DNA of 11,474 nt, from NCBI GenBank assembly GCA_012515695.1, contig JAAYXX010000009.1, forward strand, positions 1 to 11,474, in the 5' to 3' direction. The translations under genes and the position numbers were made by a program. This document shows, piece by piece, positions 1-5,863 of the stretch (position 1 is its first letter; each line of letters begins with the position of its first letter). This DNA is from Chloroflexota bacterium. GTDB lineage: Bacteria; Chloroflexota; Anaerolineae; UBA1429. A model generated the notes under the pieces. The model saw only the letters and a program-made list of their open reading frames with translations. It had not been told where the DNA came from and searched no databases.

Positions 1-12
1 AAGGAGCAAGTA

Positions 13-1305
13 ATGCACCGCTTTATCCGCGATTTGGTTCTCTTGATTGCCGTGTTGGGCCTCGTGGGTTGCAGCGCCAACCCGTTCAGCCCCAACCGCG
101 CCACTCCCGCCCAACAAGACGTGCGCTCTAATCAACAACGCGCCACGCCGCCCGAAACGCCTCCCGCCGACCTGGGGGAACTCGTGCAGGGCAATTCGGC
201 CTTGGCGTTCGACCTCTACCATCGCCTCCGCGCAGAGCAGGACAACCTGTTCTATTCGCCCTACTCTATCTCCCTGGCGCTCGCCATGACCTACGCCGGG
301 GCGCGGGGCGAAACCGCCGAGCAGATGGCGCAGACCCTCCACTTTTCCCTCGATCCAGACCGGCTGCACCCGGCATTCAACGCGCTGGACGCGCTGCTGG
401 CCTCTCGTGGCCAGGACGCGCAAGGCAAGGACGGCCAGGGGTTCCGCCTGCACATCGCCAACGCTCTGTGGGGGCAGCAGGGTTATGCCTTCCGCCCCGC
501 CTTTCTCGACCTGCTGGCCGAACACTATGGGGCGGGGCTGACCCTGCTGGACTTTCGCCAGCCGGAACAGGCCCGTCAGACCATCAACCAGTGGGTAGCC
601 GAGCAGACTGAAGACAGAATCCAAGACCTGCTCCCCGCAGGCTCGCTGAACAGCCTCACCCGCCTGGTGCTCACCAACGCCATCTACTTTAACGCCGCCT
701 GGGAATTCCCCTTTGAGGTGGAAGACACAACAGACGGCGCGTTTCACTTGCTGGACGGCAGCGAGATCACCGTGCCGATGATGCGCCAGGGCGAATACCT
801 GTACTATGCCCAGGGCGAAGACTATCAGGCCGTCGAGTTGCCCTATGACGGCGGCGAACTGTCAATGGTGATCCTGTTGCCCCAGCCGGGTCGCTTTGCC
901 GCGTTTGAGGAAAGCCTGGACGCCGCCCGCGTGCAGGGCATCCTGGACGAGATGGAGCAACATCTGGTGGCGCTGACCATGCCCCGCTTTACAATCGAGT
1001 CGGGCATGAGTCTGGCCGACACTCTTTCCGCGCTGGGCATGACCACCGCCTTCAAGGGCGACGCCGACTTTTCTGGCATGACTGACACCAGCGAACTGCT
1101 CTATATCGGCGATGTGATTCACAAGGCGTTCGTGACCGTAGACGAGGCGGGAACCGAAGCGGCAGCAGCCACCGCTGTGGTCATGGCTGGCGGCGCGCCG
1201 CAGCCCCAAGAGATGACGATAGACCGCCCCTTTGTCTTTGTCATCCGCGACATCCAGACCGGCACGCTCTTGTTCGTCGGTCGCGTGCTCAATCCGGTCC
1301 AATAG
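13..1305 (+). CDS. Serpin-family serine protease inhibitor, predicted lipoprotein
   Basis: Suicide inhibitor of serine (or cysteine) proteases, probably tethered outside the membrane. The start at 13 follows an AAGGAG ribosome site at 1-6. Residues 1-19 form a signal peptide ending in the lipobox L17-V-G-C20, so Cys20 should be lipidated. A Pro/Gln/Asn-rich linker to about residue 50 then leads into the serpin fold: the NLFYSPYSISLALAM helix region, the family signature TNAIYFNAAW (residues 221-230), and the C-terminal RPFVFVIRD strand. The hinge of the reactive-centre loop, GTEAAAATA (380-388), has the small residues needed for loop insertion, so it is likely inhibitory rather than a non-inhibitory serpin. 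Counting from the hinge puts P1 at Gly394; counting back from the C-terminal strand puts it at Ala395. Either suggests an elastase- or subtilisin-like target. The 430 residues fit one serpin domain (about 370) plus signal and linker. It appears to be a single-gene unit; its promoter lies left of the window. Confidence 0.95.
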   Translation: MHRFIRDLVLLIAVLGLVGCSANPFSPNRATPAQQDVRSNQQRATPPETPPADLGELVQGNSALAFDLYHRLRAEQDNLFYSPYSISLALAMTYAGARGETAEQMAQTLHFSLDPDRLHPAFNALDALLASRGQDAQGKDGQGFRLHIANALWGQQGYAFRPAFLDLLAEHYGAGLTLLDFRQPEQARQTINQWVAEQTEDRIQDLLPAGSLNSLTRLVLTNAIYFNAAWEFPFEVEDTTDGAFHLLDGSEITVPMMRQGEYLYYAQGEDYQAVELPYDGGELSMVILLPQPGRFAAFEESLDAARVQGILDEMEQHLVALTMPRFTIESGMSLADTLSALGMTTAFKGDADFSGMTDTSELLYIGDVIHKAFVTVDEAGTEAAAATAVVMAGGAPQPQEMTIDRPFVFVIRDIQTGTLLFVGRVLNPVQ

Positions 1306-1374
1306 CCCCGCCCGCACGCACGGCCAATGACGCCAACTTTTCGCGGATCAAATGCTGGGGTAAAATCAGAGTTG

Positions 1375-1461
1375 CCCTCATCCGCCCTTCGGGCACCGGC
1401 ATACTGCCGCCCTCGCCCCCTGGGAGAGGGTGCGCCCAAAGGGCGCGGGTGAGGGTGAGGG
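1375..1461. repeat. REP-like imperfect palindromic repeat
   Basis: The left arm starts CCCTCATCCGCCCTTCGGGC. The right arm, read on the opposite strand, starts CCCTCACCCTCACCCGCGCC and continues TTTGGGCGCACC, so the two arms form a large imperfect inverted repeat. Each arm also contains its own hairpin: GCCC-TTC-GGGC at 1384-1394 and GCGCCC-AAA-GGGCGC at 1433-1447. Extragenic repeats with CCCTCA...GGGAGAGGG ends are common in GC-rich bacterial genomes. This is a single copy here, so repetition in the genome is inferred from its form. It lies just downstream of the serpin stop, where it may stop transcription or stabilise the 3' end of the message. Confidence 0.6.
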
Positions 1462-1557
1462 TGATCCGCTGGCAAGGGGACTCCTGTAGCCATTTACCCC
1501 GCTCTTTTCCGTGACAACCAAATGTTAGCGCCATTGCGCACGTATGGCGCTGCGTGG

Positions 1558-1586
1558 TTTGGTCATCTGGCGAAATGCGCTATCAT
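1558..1586 (+). promoter_or_regulatory. Possible GNAT promoter with -10 inside an inverted repeat
   Basis: A -10-like TATCAT at 1581-1586 lies 17 bases after a weak -35-like TTTGGT (1558-1563), about 85 bases before the GNAT start codon. The -10 begins on the last base of the left arm of the perfect inverted repeat at 1568-1605 and runs into its loop. The -35 match is poor, so the call is tentative. Confidence 0.3.
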
Positions 1587-1605
1587 CGTACAGCGCATTT
1601 CGCCA
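1568..1605. repeat. Perfect 14-bp inverted repeat, operator or hairpin candidate
   Basis: TGGCGAAATGCGCT (1568-1581) and AGCGCATTTCGCCA (1592-1605) are exact reverse complements separated by ten bases. No T-run follows on the + strand, so it is a poor intrinsic terminator. Its location about 60 bases before the GNAT gene and its overlap with a possible -10 suggest an operator for a dimeric repressor, or a structured 5' end of the message. The palindrome is seen directly; its function is inference. Confidence 0.55.
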
Positions 1606-1668
1606 TGTTGCGCGCAGCTTACAAACGATGCCACCGTAGAACCAGCACCACAGGGAAGGAACACGATC

Positions 1669-2166
1669 ATGAGCATCCGCATTCGCCCCGCCTGCCTCGA
1701 TGATGCCGAGGCGCTCACGCGCATCCTCAACGCCCTCATTCAGGCGGGAACCTATACCGCGATGGATACCCCGCTGACAGTCGAATCCGAGCGGGAGTAT
1801 ATCGCTACCTTCCCGGCCAACGGCGTCTTTTGCGTCGCCGAGTTGGAGGGCCACGGCGTGGTCGGCTGCCAGACGCTCGAGCCGTTCGCCACCTATACCC
1901 ACGCCTTTGATCACGTTTGCGTCGTGGGAACCCACCTGGACCTTACCCACCGTCGGCAGGGCATCGGCACGCGCCTGTCAGAAGTGGCCTTTGAGCTGGC
2001 GCGACAGATCGGCTACGAAAAGGTCTTTTCCTACGTGCGCGCAGACAACCAGGCAGGACTGGCCTTTTACCAGAAACTGGGCTTTCGCATCGTTGGCACC
2101 GCCCAGCGCCAGGTCAAGATCGGCGATAAGTATATAGACGAGATCATCATCGAGCGCTTTTTATAG
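1669..2166 (+). CDS. GNAT family N-acetyltransferase
   Basis: Transfers an acetyl group from acetyl-CoA to an amine of unknown identity in the cytoplasm. The 165-residue length is typical for a single GNAT domain. The start is placed at 1669 because GGGAAGGA lies eight bases upstream and the protein then begins directly with the first GNAT strand, MSIRIRPACLDDAEAL. The reading frame is open back to 1522, but the extra 49 codons resemble no GNAT sequence and cross the inverted repeat at 1568-1605. Motif A, with the acetyl-CoA pyrophosphate loop R95-R-Q-G-I-G100, is intact. Motif B follows as NQAGLAFYQKLGFRIVG, the usual end of the fold. The N-terminal AGTYTAMDTPLTVES segment loosely recalls YncA/phosphinothricin acetyltransferase-type enzymes, but that is not enough to name a substrate. 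The next gene starts 136 bases on with its own promoter, so it appears to be a separate unit. Confidence 0.93.
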   Translation: MSIRIRPACLDDAEALTRILNALIQAGTYTAMDTPLTVESEREYIATFPANGVFCVAELEGHGVVGCQTLEPFATYTHAFDHVCVVGTHLDLTHRRQGIGTRLSEVAFELARQIGYEKVFSYVRADNQAGLAFYQKLGFRIVGTAQRQVKIGDKYIDEIIIERFL

Positions 2167-2193
2167 CCGTACCCAGGCGTGGTCCCTGGCCGC

Positions 2194-2222
2194 TTGACGC
2201 ACGCGACTTCTCGCCCTAACAT
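2194..2222 (+). promoter_or_regulatory. Sigma-70-type promoter for the fucosidase gene
   Basis: TTGACG (2194-2199; five of six matches to the -35 consensus) is followed after 17 bases by TAACAT (2217-2222; four of six matches to the -10). Initiation near 2229 would leave about 75 bases of leader before the start at 2303. The same -10 hexamer appears in the proposed promoter of the BON operon. Confidence 0.5.
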
Positions 2223-2302
2223 GCTCCCGACTCGTCGAATCACCGCGCACGGAGCAAGGAACCCAACCCTTGCCCGGCGCTTGTGCCAACAAGGAGGCCA
2301 GC

Positions 2303-3718
2303 ATGACCAGACCCTTTGTTCTCCCGCAGGGTCCCTTCCAGCCGACGTGGGAGTCGCTGCAACACTATCAGACGCCGCAATGGTACCTGGACGCCAAGTT
2401 CGGCATCTTTATTCACTGGGGCGTCTATTCCGTTCCGGCCTTTGGCAACGAATGGTATCCCCGCAATATGTATGTCCAGGGTTCCCGCGAGTTTGAGCAC
2501 CACGTCCAGACCTACGGCCCGCAAAGCCAGTTCGGCTACAAGGATTTCGTCCCCCTGTTCCGCGCCGAAAAGTTCGACCCCGACCACTGGGCGGGCCTGT
2601 TCCGGCAGGCGGGCGCGAAATTCGTCGTGCCTGTGGCGGAACATCATGACGGGTTCGCCATGTACGACTCGGCGCTTACCAACTGGTGCGCTTCCAAGAT
2701 GGGCCCCAAGCGCGACCTGATCGGCGAGCTGGCCGAGGCTGTCCGCAAACAATGGCTCGTGTTCGGCCTTTCCAGCCATCGCGCCGAACATTGGTGGTTC
2801 TTTGATGGCGGCATGGCGTTCGACTCGGACGTGCGGGACCCGCGCTATGCGGACCTCTACGGCCCCGCCCAGCCGCGCACGACCCAGCCCCACGAAGCCT
2901 ACCTGGACGATTGGCTGGCCCGTACCTGCGAATTGGTGGACAAATACGAGCCGCAACTGGTCTGGTTCGATTGGTGGATCGAGGAGCCAGTGTTCGCCCC
3001 CTACCTGCAAAAGTTTGCCGCCTACTACTATAACCGGGGCGCACAGTGGAACCGGGGCGTAGCCATCAACTACAAGAATCAGGCTTTCCCCGAAACCGCC
3101 GCCGTGTACGATATCGAGCGCGGCCAGCTCTCCGACCTGCGCCCCATCTTCTGGCAGACAGATACCTCCATCTCCAAGAACTCTTGGGGTTACGTGCAAG
3201 AGCAGGACTATAAAACAGCAGGCTCCATCATCGGCGATCTGGTGGACATTGTCAGCAAGAACGGCGCGCTCTTGCTGAACATCGGCCCACGCCCCGACGG
3301 AACCATTCCCGAGGCCGAAGAGCAGATCCTGCTGGAAATCGGCCAATGGCTGGCGCTGAACGGCGAAGCGATCTATGGCAGCCGCCCGTGGAAGGTGTTC
3401 GGCGAAGGCCCCACGCAGGTCGTCAGCGGCTCGTTCAGCGACACCCAACGAGACACGTTCACCGCTCAGGACATACGCTTTACCACCCGGGGCGACGTCC
3501 TGTACGCCATCCTGCTTGGCTGGCCGGAGCGCGGCGAGGCCATAGTGCAGTCCCTTGGTTCGCAACTGCGGCTGCTAAACGCCGAAATCGGCAAGGTGGA
3601 AATGCTTGGCGTCCGGGAGCCGCTACCGTTCTCCCGCACCAGCAGGGGCCTGCGGGTCAAGCTCCCCCAGGTCAAGCCCTGTGAGCACGCCTACGTGCTC
3701 AAGATCACACCCAAATAA
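2303..3718 (+). CDS. GH29 alpha-L-fucosidase, cytoplasmic
   Basis: Retaining glycoside hydrolase that releases terminal alpha-L-fucose from oligosaccharides. The start at 2303 follows AAGGAGG (2291-2297) by five bases; an upstream in-frame ATG at 2270 lacks such a site. The 471 residues match a catalytic barrel plus a C-terminal beta domain. Family motifs seen: KFGIFIHWGVYSVP (His38-Trp39) near the N terminus, EHHDGF (Glu113, His114, His115) lining the fucose pocket, and the VWFDWW strand whose Asp223 is the likely nucleophile. Glu272 in YDIERG is a candidate acid/base, a position that varies in this family. SKNGALLLNIGPRPDGTI and ALNGEAIYGSRPW follow, both typical of GH29. No signal peptide is visible, so it probably acts on imported oligosaccharides. 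No transporter or fucose catabolic gene is adjacent. A strong hairpin follows the stop. Confidence 0.95.
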   Translation: MTRPFVLPQGPFQPTWESLQHYQTPQWYLDAKFGIFIHWGVYSVPAFGNEWYPRNMYVQGSREFEHHVQTYGPQSQFGYKDFVPLFRAEKFDPDHWAGLFRQAGAKFVVPVAEHHDGFAMYDSALTNWCASKMGPKRDLIGELAEAVRKQWLVFGLSSHRAEHWWFFDGGMAFDSDVRDPRYADLYGPAQPRTTQPHEAYLDDWLARTCELVDKYEPQLVWFDWWIEEPVFAPYLQKFAAYYYNRGAQWNRGVAINYKNQAFPETAAVYDIERGQLSDLRPIFWQTDTSISKNSWGYVQEQDYKTAGSIIGDLVDIVSKNGALLLNIGPRPDGTIPEAEEQILLEIGQWLALNGEAIYGSRPWKVFGEGPTQVVSGSFSDTQRDTFTAQDIRFTTRGDVLYAILLGWPERGEAIVQSLGSQLRLLNAEIGKVEMLGVREPLPFSRTSRGLRVKLPQVKPCEHAYVLKITPK

Positions 3719-3736
3719 ACCCTCTCTGCACGCAAA

Positions 3737-3765
3737 CGGGCGGACCAGGTTTTCTGGTCCGCCCG
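3737..3765. terminator. Bidirectional terminator hairpin between convergent units
   Basis: CGGGCGGACCAG (3737-3748) and CTGGTCCGCCCG (3754-3765) form a perfect 12-bp stem with a five-base loop, 18 bases after the fucosidase stop. On the + strand a T5 run comes only about ten bases later; on the - strand the stem is followed by TTT. It probably ends both the fucosidase message and the leftward ABC exporter operon. Confidence 0.7.
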
Positions 3766-3802
3766 ATGAACACTTTTTGGCAACAGGTCTATCGTAGCAA
3801 CA

Positions 3803-3925
3803 CTACGTCGCGCCCGGCTCGACACCGCCACCCGGCAGCACATAGTAGTCCAACCCTGCTTTCTGCCGGTGAATCGCCAGCAAGCAACCGTTGTGGACGA
3901 CAATCCCCACGGCCCGCTCGCTCAT
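3803..3925 (-). pseudogene. Truncated Nudix hydrolase gene, 5' portion only
   Basis: A 40-codon reading frame starts 13 bases after the stop of the downstream ABC half-transporter, with an AGGGGG ribosome site just before its ATG. The product begins MSERAVGIVVHNGCLLAIHR and reaches YYVLPGGGVEPGAT, then stops. This is the standard N-terminal third of a Nudix (MutT-like) hydrolase: first strand, then the LPGGGVEPG entry to the Nudix box. The box needs Glu after GxxxxxE and then RExxEExG. Here the first Glu is Ala39 and everything after Thr40 is missing. No other frame before the terminator at 3737-3765 restores it. The break coincides with a small CGTAG-CAACA-CTACG hairpin (3793-3807). I read it as a gene that lost its 3' part by deletion, leaving no catalytic metal site. 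Confidence 0.7.
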
Positions 3926-3938
3926 GCCACCCCCTGCG

Positions 3939-5810
3939 CTATGCCAACGCCGCCCCTAGCTCGCCTTCAGACGGAACCTCGTCCGCCGGTTCAGGCGCTT
4001 TGACAGGCGGCAGCTTGATCTCTTCTGCTTCCCAAGCCGAGAACTGCCGTTGATACAGGCTGGCATAATGCCCGCCCAGCGCCAACAACTCTTCGTGCTG
4101 GCCCTCCTCTACAATGCGGCCATCCTCGATCACGAAAATCCGGTCCGCCCGGCGAATGGTGCTCAACCGGTGGGCAATAATGAACGCCGTGCGCCCTTCC
4201 AGCAGCGTGTGCATGGCCTCCTGAATGATGCTCTCTGTCTGCGTGTCCACGCTCGACGTTGCCTCGTCCAGAATCAAGATGCGGGGATCGCGCAGCAGCG
4301 CCCGCGCAAAACAGACCAACTGCCGCTGCCCCACCGAAAGCCGCCCGCCGCGCTCGTTCACCTCTGTCTCATAGCCGTTTTCCAACTGCTGGACAAATTT
4401 GTCCACCTGCACAGCCTTGGAGACGCGCACCACATCCTCCATCGTGGCATCTGCAGAACCGTAGAGGATGTTCTCCGCCACCGTGCCAGAGAACAGGAAC
4501 GAGTCTTGCAGCACCAGCGCCATCTGCGAACGCAGGCTGGCCAGTCTGACATCGCGCACATCGTACCCATCCACCAACACGCGCCCCTGCTGCGGATCGT
4601 AAAAGCGCATCAGCAGGTTGATGATACTCGTTTTGCCTGCGCCAGTCGGCCCAACCAACGCCACCGTCTGGCCGGGGGTAATGTGCAGGCTGATGTCATG
4701 CAGCACATCCTTGTCCCCGTCGGTGTAGCGAAAAGTGACATTTTCCAGCCGCACATCCCCTTGAATGGGCGGCAAAGTCACCGCGTCCGGCGCTTCCTCG
4801 ATCTCGGGCTGGGTGTCCAGGTACTCGAAAATGCGCTCCGCCGAGGCCATGGCGCTCAACACGCGGCTGTATACCCGGCTGATCGCGTTAATCGGCTCCC
4901 AGAAACGCCACAAATAGTCGGTGAACGCCAGGATATACCCGATACTCAACTGATCCTGGATCACCAGGCGCGCCCCCATCCACAACACGAGGCAGTTCCC
5001 GGCCAGCGCAAAGATGTCCACCATGGGCCAGAACAGCACCTCGATCTTGATGGCTCGCATAAAGGTGTTGAAATAGTCATCGTTCAGCGCGCCAAACTTG
5101 ATGATGTTCAGCTTTTCGCGACGGAAAGCCTGTGATACCCGGATGCCGGTGATGGATTCGTTCAGGTTCGTGCTGATGTTCGAGTTGGCCTTGCGCACGT
5201 TGCGCCAGGCGCCCTCCATAGCGGGCCGCAGCCGCGCCACGATATAGATCATCCCCGGCAGAACGATGAACCCCATCAGCGCCAGGCGCACGTTCAGCGC
5301 AAACATCACCACGATGATCCCCACCAGACTGACCACCTGCGACACAACCGTCACCAGGCTGTTGTTGATCAGGTCGTTGATCGCCTCCACGTCGCTGGTT
5401 ACCCGCGACATGATCCGCCCCACGGGCCGCCCATCGTAAAAGCGCAACGACAGCCATTGCAGGTGATCAAATAGCTCCTGCCGCAAGTCGAACAGGATGC
5501 CCTGACCGGTGCGGCTGAGTATGCGTACCCGGATATGGTCCGATAACGCCCCAAACAACTGGAACGCCAGCAAGGCCACCGAGATGATGTTCAGCACCTT
5601 CAGGTTGCCCCCTGTAACGCCCACATCCACCGCGGTACGCAGCAAATACGGCTCGGCCAGCCGCATCATGCTGCTCAGAACCATCACAGTCATCACTATG
5701 CCAAACTGCTTGCGATATGGCCGCGTGTAGCGCAAGACCCGCTTAAAGTAGGCATAGTTGAACGGTTTCTGTTCCGCTTCTTCGATCTCTTCGTATTGGT
5801 CGTATGTCAT
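3939..5810 (-). CDS. ABC exporter half-transporter, canonical ATPase partner
   Basis: Membrane-embedded half of an ABC exporter (MsbA/MdlB/BmrD-like): an N-terminal six-helix transmembrane domain (about residues 35-330) and a C-terminal nucleotide-binding domain. ATP-site motifs: Walker A GPTGAGKTS (Lys393), Walker B ILILDEATS (Asp515, catalytic Glu516), and H-loop AHRLST (His547), all intact. The signature is LSVGQ (491-495) instead of LSGGQ; this motif completes the partner's ATP site, not its own. The start at 5810 follows GAGGT and gives an acidic cytoplasmic N terminus (MTYDQYEEIEEAEQ). It lies 53 bases downstream of the other half-transporter on the same strand, so the two are almost certainly co-transcribed and heterodimerise. 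The substrate (drug, lipid or peptide) cannot be told from sequence. Its length of 623 fits the family, with a short Pro/Glu-rich tail. Confidence 0.95.
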   Translation of the reverse strand: MTYDQYEEIEEAEQKPFNYAYFKRVLRYTRPYRKQFGIVMTVMVLSSMMRLAEPYLLRTAVDVGVTGGNLKVLNIISVALLAFQLFGALSDHIRVRILSRTGQGILFDLRQELFDHLQWLSLRFYDGRPVGRIMSRVTSDVEAINDLINNSLVTVVSQVVSLVGIIVVMFALNVRLALMGFIVLPGMIYIVARLRPAMEGAWRNVRKANSNISTNLNESITGIRVSQAFRREKLNIIKFGALNDDYFNTFMRAIKIEVLFWPMVDIFALAGNCLVLWMGARLVIQDQLSIGYILAFTDYLWRFWEPINAISRVYSRVLSAMASAERIFEYLDTQPEIEEAPDAVTLPPIQGDVRLENVTFRYTDGDKDVLHDISLHITPGQTVALVGPTGAGKTSIINLLMRFYDPQQGRVLVDGYDVRDVRLASLRSQMALVLQDSFLFSGTVAENILYGSADATMEDVVRVSKAVQVDKFVQQLENGYETEVNERGGRLSVGQRQLVCFARALLRDPRILILDEATSSVDTQTESIIQEAMHTLLEGRTAFIIAHRLSTIRRADRIFVIEDGRIVEEGQHEELLALGGHYASLYQRQFSAWEAEEIKLPPVKAPEPADEVPSEGELGAALA

Positions 5811-5863
5811 TTTGTGACCTCATGGTTCATGTGTGCCCGACGCCAGCAGCCGAAATATGCCAC

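Larger units (their letters stand above)
1306..1668. other. Gene-free interval between serpin and GNAT genes
   Basis: These 363 bases show no convincing coding potential. They hold a palindromic repeat (1375-1461), a perfect inverted repeat (1568-1605) and the GNAT ribosome site (GGGAAGGA, 1653-1660). A TAAAAT at 1361-1366 looks like a -10 box but has no good -35 partner. No terminator with a clear T-run follows the serpin stop. The hairpins inside the repeat could serve that role. Confidence 0.6.

Noticed and set aside
1361..1366. TAAAAT as a promoter after the serpin gene
   Set aside because: No -35 at suitable spacing and a palindromic repeat lies between it and the GNAT gene, so it is a weak candidate only.
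1522..1668. N-terminal extension of the GNAT protein by 49 codons
   Set aside because: The extension has no ribosome site, crosses a perfect inverted repeat and does not resemble GNAT; the start at 1669 has a good ribosome site.
2240..3565. Long - strand open frame (441 codons) opposite the fucosidase
   Set aside because: Antisense shadow of a gene with all GH29 motifs; no domain and no plausible start.
4050..5135. Long + strand open frame (361 codons) opposite the 623-residue ABC gene
   Set aside because: It is antisense to a clearly conserved ABC transporter, has no recognisable domain or ribosome site, and has the His/Gln/Arg-rich composition typical of antisense reading in GC-rich DNA.
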